64,000 bases of DNA from Streptomyces shenzhenensis. Its GTDB lineage: Bacteria; Actinomycetota; Actinomycetes; Streptomycetales; Streptomycetaceae. The notes beneath the pieces were generated by a model, which did no database searches, was not told the DNA's origin, and saw nothing but the letters and a program-made list of their open reading frames with translations. The translations under genes were made by a program, and so were the position numbers. The stretch is from positions 1-64,000 of the forward strand of contig NZ_JAJONF010000020.1 of the NCBI RefSeq assembly GCF_021462265.1, read 5' to 3'. This document shows, piece by piece, positions 44,908 through 53,294 of this stretch (position 1 is the stretch's first letter; each line of letters starts with the position of its first letter).

Positions 44908-45753
44908 CTATCGCGCGGTTCTGTATGGTGCGGGGCGTGCGTGCGGGCCCAGTCTCGCCATGGCGCGCAGGATGTGTTTGGGCGGGAGTTGCCAGCGCAG
45001 ACGTGCGGGAACGCAGCGCAACAGGGAGCCGGTGGCGCGCAGTCGGCGGGTGACGACCGCGGGTTCGGGGGCCGGCCTGCCGTACAGCTCATGGGCGTAC
45101 GGCGGCAGGGAGGCGTACGCCAGACGTGCCACGCGCCGCCACAGCACCTCGCGCGCCGGTATCAGGAGGGGGTGCGTCGGCGGGCGGAGCAGGAAGTCGT
45201 CCACGACGCGTGCGTCGGCCCCGGCGGCGAGCCGCGGCCGCATCTTCTCGAAGTAGGCGGCCATCTCCTCGCGGTCGCCGGGTACGACGGCGGGGTCGAG
45301 CCCCACCAGACGGGCGCTGACGCGGTGTTCGGCGAGGTAGCGGTCGGCCTGGGCGTCGGTGAGCGGGAAGCCGGAGCGGCGGACGACGTGCAGGTACGAG
45401 TCGATCTCGGCGCAGTGCACCCACAGCAGCAGTTCGGGCTCGTCCACGCCGTAGCGTTCGCCCGTGTCCGGGTCCGTCGCGCCGAGCATGCTGTGGATCT
45501 TCCGGACCCGGGCTCCGGCCCGCTCCGCTGCCTCGCTGGTGCCGTAGGTCGTGGCGCCGACGAAGTCGGCGGTGCGCAACAGCCTGCCCCAGGCGTCACG
45601 CCGGAAGTCGGAGTTCTCCAGCACGCCGCGCACCGCGCGCGGGTGCAGCGCCTGCAGGTAGAGCGCGCGGACGCCGGCGACCCACATCATCGGATCGCCG
45701 TGCACCTGCCAGGTCACGGAGTCCGGGGTGAAGAGCCCCGTGTCGGCGTCCAT
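44908..45753 (-). CDS. Oxygenase MpaB family / DUF2236 protein
   Basis: A 281-residue soluble protein with the DUF2236 pattern. An N-terminal SVTWQVHGDPMMWVAGVRALYLQALHP (core QALHPRAVRGV) contains the conserved His-Pro. Further on are VRKIHSMLGATDPDTGERYGVDEPELLLWVHCAEIDSY and a C-terminal Arg-rich RLRWQLPPKHILRAM. Family members are haem-dependent latex-clearing or MpaB-type oxygenases, or of unknown function. ATG 45753 is chosen by homology pattern; the ribosome site is weak. Confidence 0.8.
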   Translation of the reverse strand: MDADTGLFTPDSVTWQVHGDPMMWVAGVRALYLQALHPRAVRGVLENSDFRRDAWGRLLRTADFVGATTYGTSEAAERAGARVRKIHSMLGATDPDTGERYGVDEPELLLWVHCAEIDSYLHVVRRSGFPLTDAQADRYLAEHRVSARLVGLDPAVVPGDREEMAAYFEKMRPRLAAGADARVVDDFLLRPPTHPLLIPAREVLWRRVARLAYASLPPYAHELYGRPAPEPAVVTRRLRATGSLLRCVPARLRWQLPPKHILRAMARLGPHARPAPYRTAR

Positions 45754-45798
45754 ACCGGCAGTGTGACCAGGATCGACAGTCGGCACAAGGCAACGTTG

Positions 45799-45884
45799 GT
45801 GACCTGCGCTGTTGCCAACTGGCTTCAGCAACTGGTGCCCCAGAACCGGAGACATGGTTCGCGCTTTGGTACAGCGCAGGTCAC
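45799..45884. repeat. 13-bp perfect inverted repeat with 60-bp spacer
   Basis: GTGACCTGCGCTG at 45799-45811 and CAGCGCAGGTCAC at 45872-45884 are exact complements. They lie 46-131 bp upstream of the DUF2236 gene and could be two facing operator sites allowing DNA looping. Confidence 0.55.
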
Positions 45885-46048
45885 AAGGCGTGTCACCGGG
45901 GCATGGGATCCAGCTGCCCTCCGGGCGCAAAGGCTCCCTCGTGCGCGGCCGACGGACCTCAGAGGGCCATCGGCTCGTGATGCAGCACCACCGCGCGCCG
46001 TCGGCCGGTGGGCTCTCGCACCGTTCCCACTCGTGTCCCGTCTCGACG

Positions 46049-46120
46049 GGTGTAGCGGGCTACACCTCCGGTTCGGGAGGGTGCTCCCTCGTGGCGACGC
46101 ACTGCCGACGGAATCGTGGA
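46049..46120 (+). promoter_or_regulatory. Promoter module copy A (upstream of the MMPL gene)
   Basis: It begins with the palindrome GGTGTAGCGGGCTACACC (7-bp arms, 4-bp spacer). A second partial palindrome TTCGGGAGGGTGCTCCCTCG follows, then GGAATCGTGG exactly 61 nt after the module start. The same three elements with the same 61-nt spacing recur at 48580 (plus) and 52678 (minus). Confidence 0.75.
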
Positions 46121-46235
46121 GGGCGACGGAAGGACCCCTCCCAGCTCCCTTCTGAACTGGGTGCACATCCCCCGCAGAGGTGGTTCTTCGACTTCTCGCC
46201 GTTCCTGAACCGCTGATGTGGAGGCGTATCCCGCC

Positions 46236-48405
46236 ATGGCTACTGTCCTTTATCACCTGGGCCGTGTGTCCTTCCGGTGGCGCTGGTTCGTCACCTTGTT
46301 GTGGGTGGCGGTGCTGGGCGCCGCCGGTTTCGCCGCCTCGAAGGCGCCCGTCGCCGCGGACGAGGGCTTCACCATGCCCGGCATCGAGTCGCAGAAGGCG
46401 TTCGACCTGCTGGAGCAGCGTTTCCCCGGCTCGGCGGCCGACGCGGCGAGCGCCCGGATCGTGTTCGTGGCACCGAGCGGTGAGAAGGTCACCGCCTCCG
46501 GGAACAGAAGGGCCGTCGAGCACCTCGTCGACGAGGCCGCCGACGGCTCCCAGGTCGCCGGCGCCGTCGACCCCTTCCAGGCGAAGGCGGTGAGCAGGGA
46601 CGGTACGACGGCGTACGCGACCGTCAGCTTCAAGACCGGCGCCGCCGAGCTGACCGAGGGGAGCAAAGAGCACCTGGAGCGCGCCATCGACGGGGCCAGG
46701 GACGCGGGCCTGACCGTCGAGGTCGGCGGCGACGCGCTGGCCACCCAGCCCTCGGCGGGCGGCACGGCCGAGGTGACCGGCATCGCGGTGGCCGCCCTCG
46801 TCCTGCTGATCACTTTCGGGTCGATGGCCGCCGCCGGGCTGCCGCTGCTGACCGCGGTCCTCGGTGTCGGCCTCGGCATGGCCGGGATCATGACCGTGTC
46901 GGAGGCGTTCGGCCTGTCCGAGAGCACCGGCACGCTGGCCACCATGCTCGGTCTGGCCTGCGGCATCGACTACGCCCTGTTCGTCGTCTCCCGGTACCGG
47001 GAGGAGCGCGCCAAGGGGCACACGCCGCGGGAGGCGGCGGGTCTCGCCGCCGGCACGGCCGGTTCGGCGGTCGTCTTCGCCGGCCTGACGGTCGTCATCG
47101 CGCTGGCCGGGCTGTCCGTCGTCGGTGTTCCGCTGCTCACCAAGATGGGGCTCGCCGCCGCTGCCACGGTCCTGGTCGCCGTGCTGGTGTGCCTGACACT
47201 GGTTCCGGCCGTCCTCGGCTTCTGGCCGAACGCCGTTCTCTCGCGCGGCGCCGCAACTCCCCGCGCTACCGCAGGAAGCAGCGCAACGAGGACACCCGCG
47301 GAGTCGAAGCGGGCCGGTGAGACGGAGACGACCCCGTCCGTGGCCTGGACGTCCTTCGCGATCGTTGCCACAGCCGCCTTCGGGTCCGCGGAGCCCTGGG
47401 CGTCCACGACGATCGTCAGGGGCCCGTTGAAGCCGGGACCGAAGCCCTCGGCCAGGGCGTCGTAGGCGCGGCGCTCGGTGGTGGAGGTGGGCTTGGCCTC
47501 GTCGCCGGGCATGCCGAGCCGGAGGTCCATGACGGGCGCGGCGACCGCACCCAGCCCCACGACGCCGAGCAGCAGCACGGGCAGCGGGTGGCGTACGACG
47601 ATGCGCGCCCAGCGGGAGCAAGGATCTCGTCACCGCCATCCGCGACGAACGCCCCGGCATCGAGTCCAAGGCCGGCGCCTCCTTCGAGGTCACCGGCAAG
47701 ACCGCGCTGGACATCGACGTCGCCGGGAGGGTGCAGGCCTCGCTGATGCCCTATCTGGCGGTCGTGGTGGGACTCGCCATCGTCCTGCTGCTGGTCGTGT
47801 TCCGGTCTCTGCTGGTGCCGGTGAAGGCCGCGTTCGGGTTCCTGCTGTCCGTGCTGGCGGCGCTGGGTTCGGTGGTGCTGGTCTTCCAGCATGGGCACGG
47901 CGCGGACCTGCTGGGCGTGCAGTCCACCGGGCCGATCATGAGCATGATGCCAATCTTCCTGGTGGGCATCGTCTTCGGCCTCGCCATGGACTACGAGGTG
48001 TTCCTGGTCTCGCGGGTGCGCGAGTCCTACGTCCACGGGCACGCGGCCAAGACGGCGATCGTCTCCGGGTTCAAGCACAGTGCCCGGGTGGTCGTGGCCG
48101 CGGCACTGATCATGATGGCCGTCTTCTCCGGCTTCGTCGGGGCCGGCGAGTCGATGATCAAGATGATCGGGTTCGGGCTGGCCATCGCGGTCCTGTTCGA
48201 CGCCTTCGTCGTCCGCATGGCGATCGTCCCCGCCGTCCTGTCCCTCCTCGGTGACAGAGCCTGGTACCTGCCCCGCTGGCTGGACCGGCTGCTGCCCGAC
48301 ATCGACGTCGAGGGGGAGAAGCTCAGCCGCGAGGTCCCGGCACCGACGGGTCCCACCGCCGACCCGGACGACCGGCCGCTCGCCGAGCCCGTCCCCATCC
48401 GCTAG
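46236..48405 (+). pseudogene. MMPL/RND family transporter broken by an internal inversion
   Basis: The 5' part (46236-47240) encodes an MMPL N-terminal half: MATVLYHLGRVSFRWRWF, an extracytoplasmic loop, helices and the GLACGIDYALFVVSRYREE motif. A 2-bp CG duplication near 47246 shifts the frame, after which RRNSPRYRRKQRNEDTRG is still readable. Then 47303-47617 is inverted: its minus strand reads SRWARIVVRHPLPVLLLG through VSVSPARFD, the expected middle of the protein. The 3' part (47618-48405) resumes on the plus strand at KDLVTAIRDERPG and continues through GLAMDYEVFLVSRVRESY to the C-terminus. About 20 residues are also missing at the right junction. It cannot be expressed as one protein. 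Confidence 0.85.
47303..47617 (-). other. 315-bp inverted segment inside the MMPL gene
   Basis: Flipping this block restores the continuous reading DTRG|SRWARIVV at the left junction. There, GGA and TCC rejoin as a GGATCC sequence. At the right junction a short stretch is missing and the frame is lost. No inverted repeats of useful length flank the block, so it is unlike a site-specific phase switch. Confidence 0.8.
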
Positions 48406-48579
48406 CACGACCGCGCGGCCCCCTCCTGGGGCGGCCGCCTCCCGACCGGGGCCACCGAAGCGGCGGCGGCCCCGACGCGCCGCCCCCGTGGGGACAGGGC
48501 GGCGCGGTCCAGGGCCCGGTGGCCGGAGCCTTCCCCCCAGCTCCGGCCGCCGGGCCCGTGGGCCTGGCCCGGGGCTCGG

Positions 48580-48650
48580 GGTGGAGCCCGCTGCACCCCC
48601 ACCTCGGGAGGGCGCTCCCCCGTCCCGGCCACCGGCCCGAGGAATCGTGG
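48580..48650 (+). promoter_or_regulatory. Promoter module copy B (upstream of the SGNH gene remnant)
   Basis: Diverged copy: GGTGGAGCCCGCTGCACC (one arm mismatch), then CTCGGGAGGGCGCTCCCCCG and GGAATCGTGG 61 nt after the start, as in copies A and C. Confidence 0.65.
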
Positions 48651-48733
48651 ACGACACCGCAAGACGCCCCGCAAGCCCCGCCGCGCGGGCCGGACTTCAC
48701 CAGCCACAACGCCCCTCGACTGGAGCCCCCGCG

Positions 48734-49565
48734 ATGAACATCACGGTCGCCGTGGTACTGGCGCTCGCCTCCATCGCCGCCCACGCCACCGCGGCCGCGA
48801 CGCGGCACCGCGTCGCCTCCACCGACGGGCATGGGCGGCGACGCGTGCAGGACACCGGCTTCCGCGACGTCAGCTGCAGTGGCGCCGCCATCGCCGACCT
48901 CACCAGACCCCAGCTCACGAGCCATGGCACCAACCCGCCCCGGCCGCGGCGCTTTCGCCGAAGACCCGGCTGGTCACCCTCGGCATCGGCGGCAACGACA
49001 TCGGCTTCGGCTTCGGCTTCGGCTTCGGCTTCGGCTTCGGCTTCGGCTTCGGCTCGATGATCAAGCGGTGCGTCACGGGGGGGTGGCGTACCAGGCCCTC
49101 GGCAGCGGCAAGTACATCCCCGAGGACGCCCCTTGCAAACGGCACTGTCGACCGCGGCACCGACGAGGTGGAGCGGAAGATCGAGGCCGCGGGCGAACGG
49201 CTGGCCTGCGCGCTGACGGAGAGCAACCGCCGCGCGCCCCAGGCCCGGGTCTGCGTCGTCGGCTGTCCGGCAATCCTGCCCGCCGACGGCACCGGCTGCG
49301 GCGGCGACCTGCCCCTCGCCCCGGCGACATGAGCTACCTGCGGGAAAAGGAGCAGCAGCTCAGCAGCGAGCTGCGGGAGCGGGCTCAGGCATCCGGAGCG
49401 GTGTACGTCGACACGTACCGTCCGTCCGAGGGCCGCGACGCCTGCTCGGACGCGGCCACCCGCTGGATCGAACCCCTTGTCCCCAGCAGCCCGGCCGCAG
49501 CCGTCCACCCCAGCCCGCGCGGCGAACGCGGGATGGCGGACGCCGTGCCGGATGTCCTCCGGTGA
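48734..49565 (+). pseudogene. Broken SGNH/GDSL esterase with hexanucleotide expansion
   Basis: A signal peptide (MNITVAVVLALASIAAHATAAA) is followed by VSCSGAAIADLTRPQL, so the GDSL block with the nucleophilic Ser has been deleted. A frame change follows, then LVTLGIGGNDIGF with the GGND block, run into (GF)8. Further shifts give GTDEVERKIEAAGERLACALTESNRR, then SYLREKEQQLSSELRERAQASGAVYVDTY and a C-terminal VHPSPRGERGMADAV containing the triad His region. At least three frameshifts plus the deletion make it non-functional. It is close to Streptomyces secreted lipases of the SCO-type SGNH family. Confidence 0.8.
49003..49050 (+). repeat. (GGCTTC)8 hexanucleotide microsatellite
   Basis: Eight perfect GGCTTC units lie in the SGNH remnant directly after the GGNDIGF block, coding Gly-Phe repeats in the ancestral frame. 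Intact relatives have a single GF here, so this is a slipped-strand expansion. Confidence 0.9.
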
Positions 49566-49569
49566 GCGC

Positions 49570-50229
49570 TCAAGACTCCTTCTGCTGATGGTCGTTGAGG
49601 TGGGCCAGCACAGCGAGCACCCGGCGGTGCCCGCTGTCGCTGGGCGGAAGGTGCAGCTTCAGGAAGACGTTGCCGATGTGCTTGCTGACCGACCGCTCGG
49701 TGATGACCAGCGTCTTGGCGATGGTGGCGTTGTCGTGCCCCTCCGCCATCAGCTTCAGCACCTCGCGCTCGCGCGGGGTGAGGGAGTCCAGCGGTGAGTC
49801 CCGGCGGCGCGTCAACAGCTCGGTCACCACCTCCGGATCCAGCGCCGTACCGCCGGAGGCGACCCGCTCCAGTGCGTCCAGGAACTCGTCGACCCGGCCC
49901 ACCCGGTCCTTGAGCAGGTAACCGACCCCGCTCGCCCCGCCGCCCAGGAGCTCGGCGGCGTACGACTCCTCGACGTACTGGGACAGGACCAGCACCGGCA
50001 GCCCGGGGATCTTCTCCCGGGCCTCCAGCGCCGCCCGCAGGCCTTCGTCGCGGAAGCCGGGGGGCATCCGTACGTCCAGCACGGCCACGTCCGGGCGGTG
50101 CTGCAGCAGCGCGGGCAGGATCTCCGGCCCACTGCCGGCCACGGCCACGACCTCGTGCCCGGCCGAGGTCAGCAGCAGCACGAGCCCTTCCCTGAGCAAG
50201 GCGTTGTCCTCGGCGAGCATCACTCGCAC
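49570..50229 (-). CDS. NarL/LuxR-type response regulator
   Basis: A 219-residue response regulator. The receiver domain has acidic residues in MLAEDNALLREG, the phosphoacceptor Asp in VAVLDVRMPP (about 52), SQYVEESYAAELLGGGASGVGYLLKD with the conserved Lys, and a C-terminal LuxR helix-turn-helix LTPREREVLKLMAEGHDNATIAKTLVITERSVSKHI (only the PREREVL and TERSVSKHI cores are diagnostic). GTG 50229 is set by AAGGAGGG. The cognate kinase gene ends 52 bp upstream. I propose it controls the three promoter modules nearby; this is inference. Confidence 0.9.
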   Translation of the reverse strand: MRVMLAEDNALLREGLVLLLTSAGHEVVAVAGSGPEILPALLQHRPDVAVLDVRMPPGFRDEGLRAALEAREKIPGLPVLVLSQYVEESYAAELLGGGASGVGYLLKDRVGRVDEFLDALERVASGGTALDPEVVTELLTRRRDSPLDSLTPREREVLKLMAEGHDNATIAKTLVITERSVSKHIGNVFLKLHLPPSDSGHRRVLAVLAHLNDHQQKES

Positions 50230-50281
50230 GGCAGATCCCTCCTTGTCCCCAGCGGTCTTGTCCTCGTCCCCGCCGGCTCGG

Positions 50282-51472
50282 TCACCACACGCACGGCAGC
50301 TCCACGGCAATCATCGTCGGTCCCCCCTGGGGGCTGGTCACGGTCACCTCGCCGTCCATAGCGGCGACGCGCCGCCGGATGCCGAGCAGTCCGGTGCCGT
50401 CCTTCTCGTCGGCCCCGCCCATGCCCTCGTCCTGGACGACGGCCCGCAATCCCCGGGGGACGCGCTCCAGCTGAACGGTCGCGCGCCGCGAACCGCTGTG
50501 CTTGGCGGCGTTGGTGAGCGCTTCGGCGACGGCGAAGTACGCCGCCGCCTCCACCGCCGCCGGAGCCCGCGGCCCCTGCTCCAGTCCGCCGTCCACCCGC
50601 ACGGTCACTTCCAGCCCTCCCCCGCTCTCGGCCTCGCTCGAGCGGGGGGATCCCCACCCGGCCGCCAGCGCCCGTACAGCGCCGACGAGACCGCGGTCGG
50701 TGAGGATCGGCGGGTGGATGCCGCGTACCACCTGCCTCAGCTCGGTCAGCGCCTCCTCGGCCTGGTCCTGAGCGTCGGCCAGCAGCTTGCGCGCGGCTCC
50801 GGGATCGCGGTCGTACGCCCGTTGCGCGAGCCCGATCCGCATGGACAGCGCCACCAGGCGAGCCTGTGCCCCGTCGTGCAGGTCCCGTTCGATACGGCGC
50901 AGTTCGGCCCCGTGCGCGGCGATCGCGTCCGCCCGGGTGGCCGCCAGCTCCTCGACCCGCGCGGCCAGCAGCGCCTGGGGCGAGGGTTTGAGCAAGGCCT
51001 GGGACCAGCGGGCCTCCAGGTCGGCGAGGCGGGCGATCAGCGGCAGGACGACCGCCTCGCGGCGCAGCAGCCCGCACCACACCCCGTCCACGACCAGGCC
51101 CAGCGGCCACAGCGGCAGCGCCGCGAACAGCAGGGCGCCATAGACGTAGGAGGCGGCCGTCCAGCGCAGGTCGGTGAGGGTGCCCGGGTCACGGACGGCG
51201 GTACGCAGACGCTCGCGCAGCGTGCCGGTGACCGGCTGATACGCCTCCGGGATCCGCCGGCCCGTCCAGGCGGCCGTCAGAGCGCGTTTGGCTCCGGCGA
51301 TCCGGCGGATCAGCAGCACCGTCTCGGGCAACATCCACGCCCCGACCACCGCGACGGTGCCGATGGCCGTGATCAGCAGCACGGTGATGAACAGGTAAAG
51401 GCCGAAGGCCAGCGCCGCGGCCACGAGCAGATGGAGCGTGGCCCGCGCTGCCCGCCGGATCGTTCTGCCCAT
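50282..51472 (-). CDS. Sensor histidine kinase (HisKA_3 type)
   Basis: A 396-residue membrane kinase. Two hydrophobic regions (about 10-50 and 105-130) form the sensor. The dimerisation box RRIERDLHDGAQARLVAL carries the phosphorylated His, and the ATPase domain has EALTNAAKHSGS (N box), DEGMGG and GTGLLGIRRRVAAMDG (G box). ATG 51472 (MGRTIRRAAR) is preferred. An in-frame ATG at 51547 has a good AAGGAGG site, but the intervening codons have poor third-position GC, and that site overlaps the stop of an older kinase remnant. It pairs with the response regulator downstream. Confidence 0.88.
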   Translation of the reverse strand: MGRTIRRAARATLHLLVAAALAFGLYLFITVLLITAIGTVAVVGAWMLPETVLLIRRIAGAKRALTAAWTGRRIPEAYQPVTGTLRERLRTAVRDPGTLTDLRWTAASYVYGALLFAALPLWPLGLVVDGVWCGLLRREAVVLPLIARLADLEARWSQALLKPSPQALLAARVEELAATRADAIAAHGAELRRIERDLHDGAQARLVALSMRIGLAQRAYDRDPGAARKLLADAQDQAEEALTELRQVVRGIHPPILTDRGLVGAVRALAAGWGSPRSSEAESGGGLEVTVRVDGGLEQGPRAPAAVEAAAYFAVAEALTNAAKHSGSRRATVQLERVPRGLRAVVQDEGMGGADEKDGTGLLGIRRRVAAMDGEVTVTSPQGGPTMIAVELPCVW

Positions 51473-51543
51473 GGCGGCAAGGCTACGGCCTGGGGGAACG
51501 GACGTGATCGTTCGGGGGCGCGCGGGCCGCTGACGTACCGGGT

Positions 51544-51971
51544 TCATGGCGCCGTGTCCTCCTTCGTCGACGGCTCTTCGAGGGGGAGCAGGCGCGAGGG
51601 CAGTTCCGCGACGACTTCGAATCCGCCCCGGGGCCGGTGGCCCGCGCGCAGACGGCCTCCGCCCGCGTGGGCGCGCTCGCGCATGCCGATGAGCCCGTAG
51701 CCGCTGTGGGGGAGGCCGGGCCGGTCGACGCCGTGCTCCCGCTGTTGGTGATGGTCATGGCCGGCAGGTCGTCGGCCGCCACGGAACCTCCGGCGCCTGG
51801 CCCGGCAGCGTGGCCAGGCTGCCGGGGAGGGAACAGTCGAAGGCCGCGGCGGCGGTGCGGGGGTGGCCGCGGAACCGCATCGCATCCGGTGGCCAGTCCT
51901 GTGGTGAGGATGACGGCCGCCACGGCGGTGGCGACGGCGGTACTACGGCGGGGTCGGCGGTCAGCGGTCAT
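51544..51971 (-). pseudogene. Fused remnants: lipoprotein-like N-terminus and histidine-kinase C-terminus
   Basis: At the 5' side ATG 51971 opens MTADRRPRRSTAVATA and a hydrophobic stretch ending LTTGLATGC, a lipobox. After at least one frameshift the sequence becomes the end of another histidine kinase: MTITNSGS, then GYGLIGMRERAHAGGGRLRAGHRPRGGFEVVAELP (G-box tail), stopping at 51544 with TGA overlapping the ATG at 51547. The two parts do not belong together, so this is a rearranged scar. Confidence 0.6.
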
Positions 51972-52138
51972 GGAGGTGTCCTGCCTTTCGGTTGCCGGGG
52001 CTCACTGCTCAGGCCCGGTGTGACGCGGAGGGAGTCCGGAGCGAACCGGGCGGCTGGGTACGGGAAGACCCGTACGTGGTCACGAGCTCGGCGATTCGGG
52101 GCTCGTGCGGATGTCCTGGCGAACCGCTGCCCGGCGGG

Positions 52139-52534
52139 TCACACCCTGGGCCGGGCCACGGCCTCGGCCCGCTTCCCGCGGTTTGCGACAAGGCCGCCTG
52201 CCGCTCCCAGCGAGACCAGGCCCATTCCGGCAGCGGCCAGGACCCCCTTCGCTCCGTCCATCGTGAAGTAACACACCGCGGCCACACCGCCGTTGAACAG
52301 GAACAGGAACCACAGCACCGGCGGAGTCGACAAGAACGCCTTGATCTTCGGCTTCTTCGCGATGCGCCGGCCCGCCACGAGCGAGACGGCGATACCGGCG
52401 TAGGTGACCACGTCCTTCGCCGTGCCGTCGAGAACAGTGCCGGACGCGGAACCCGCGGAGAGGCCACCCACGAAGAACGACCAGAGCAACAGGCCGGCGA
52501 CGGATGATCGCACGGCGACAAGCAGCGACTTCAT
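52139..52534 (-). CDS. Small membrane protein of unknown function, 131 aa
   Basis: It starts MKSLLVAVRSSVAG with a good AAGGA site. Four hydrophobic segments are visible (about 4-26 GLLLWSFFVGGLSAG, 38-54, 70-90 VLWFLFLFNGGVAAVCYF, 95-115 GVLAAAGMGLVSLGAAGGL), with a basic RRIAKKPKIKAF loop inside and a basic tail. I do not recognise the family. It is the only undamaged gene lying behind one of the three shared promoter modules, so it may be the surviving target of the nearby two-component system. Confidence 0.7.
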   Translation of the reverse strand: MKSLLVAVRSSVAGLLLWSFFVGGLSAGSASGTVLDGTAKDVVTYAGIAVSLVAGRRIAKKPKIKAFLSTPPVLWFLFLFNGGVAAVCYFTMDGAKGVLAAAGMGLVSLGAAGGLVANRGKRAEAVARPRV

Positions 52535-52606
52535 GGAAGTGTCCTTCGGTGGAGGGGGAGACGGAGGGGTGCACTGCGAGGTGCGGATCTGTCGTGATCT
52601 CTGGGG

Positions 52607-52678
52607 ACCACGATCCCGCCGGCCTCTCGTCGGCACGAGGGACCGGCCTCCCGAACCGATGGTGTAGTCCGCTACACC
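52607..52678 (-). promoter_or_regulatory. Promoter module copy C (upstream of the 131-aa membrane protein)
   Basis: Read on the minus strand it starts GGTGTAGCGGACTACACC (perfect 7-bp arms), continues TTCGGGAGGCCGGTCCCTCG and reaches GGGATCGTGG exactly 61 nt from the start, as in copies A and B. Confidence 0.75.
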
Positions 52679-52682
52679 TTGA

Positions 52683-53090
52683 GGTCGGCCGTCCCTCAAC
52701 CGCCGTGGACGCCCCGGCGCTGACCAGCCGCATCACGGCGATCCTGCCCGCGGCCGTCGACCACGAGGTCTGCTACGGCGCACTCCGGCAGCTCATCCAT
52801 GCAGCCGAGCCGGCGGGCGCCGCCGGAGGCAGCCCGCGATGACCGCCGTGTCCCGCCGCGCGACGGGGAACGGAGCCGTCCATGCCTCACCGAACGCGCA
52901 CCGGGTGCTCACCAAGGAGCAGATCGGCCGGTACGTCCGGGGCGACCACCGCGGCGACGACTCCAGCGAGCAGCTCGTCTCCCGGCTGCGGCGCAAGGTC
53001 GATCGTGACGCGCCCGGCCTGATTCGCACACGCCGAGGGTTCGGCCACTGGTTCGGGTACGTCGACGCCGAGCACCGACCTGCCGCACCA
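52683..53090 (+). pseudogene. Remnant of an OmpR-family response regulator and an unidentified fragment
   Basis: From about 52886 the plus strand reads HRVLTKEQIGRYVRGDHRG, then EQLVSRLRRKVDRDAPGLIRTRRGFGHWFG. This is clearly the C-terminal winged-helix domain of an OmpR/PhoB-type regulator, without any receiver domain or proper start. Just upstream, in another frame, a short open stretch ends LTSRITAILPAAVDHEVCYGALRQLIHAA, which I cannot assign. Confidence 0.6.
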
Positions 53091-53294
53091 GGCGGCGCCT
53101 GTGCTCACAACTCCCTTTCACAACAAGGCGTTCAGACACCCCGACGCGGATGTGATCTGGGTCACGTCAGCTCTCTGTCAGGGAACTGATCGGAAGGCGT
53201 CAGCCTGCTCTGTTTGCATGTGCTCATCGAGGCCTCGCCCCCTTCACCCCGGCGCTCCCGCCCGTCGAGCGGAGCCCCACCACCGAGGAGAACC

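Noticed and set aside
47303..47617. Site-specific phase-variation cassette
   Set aside because: No inverted repeats at the block ends and no invertase gene nearby, and flipping it does not restore the right junction or frame.
48961..49060. CRISPR or tandem-protein repeat
   Set aside because: The GGCTTC tract is a simple hexanucleotide microsatellite without spacers.
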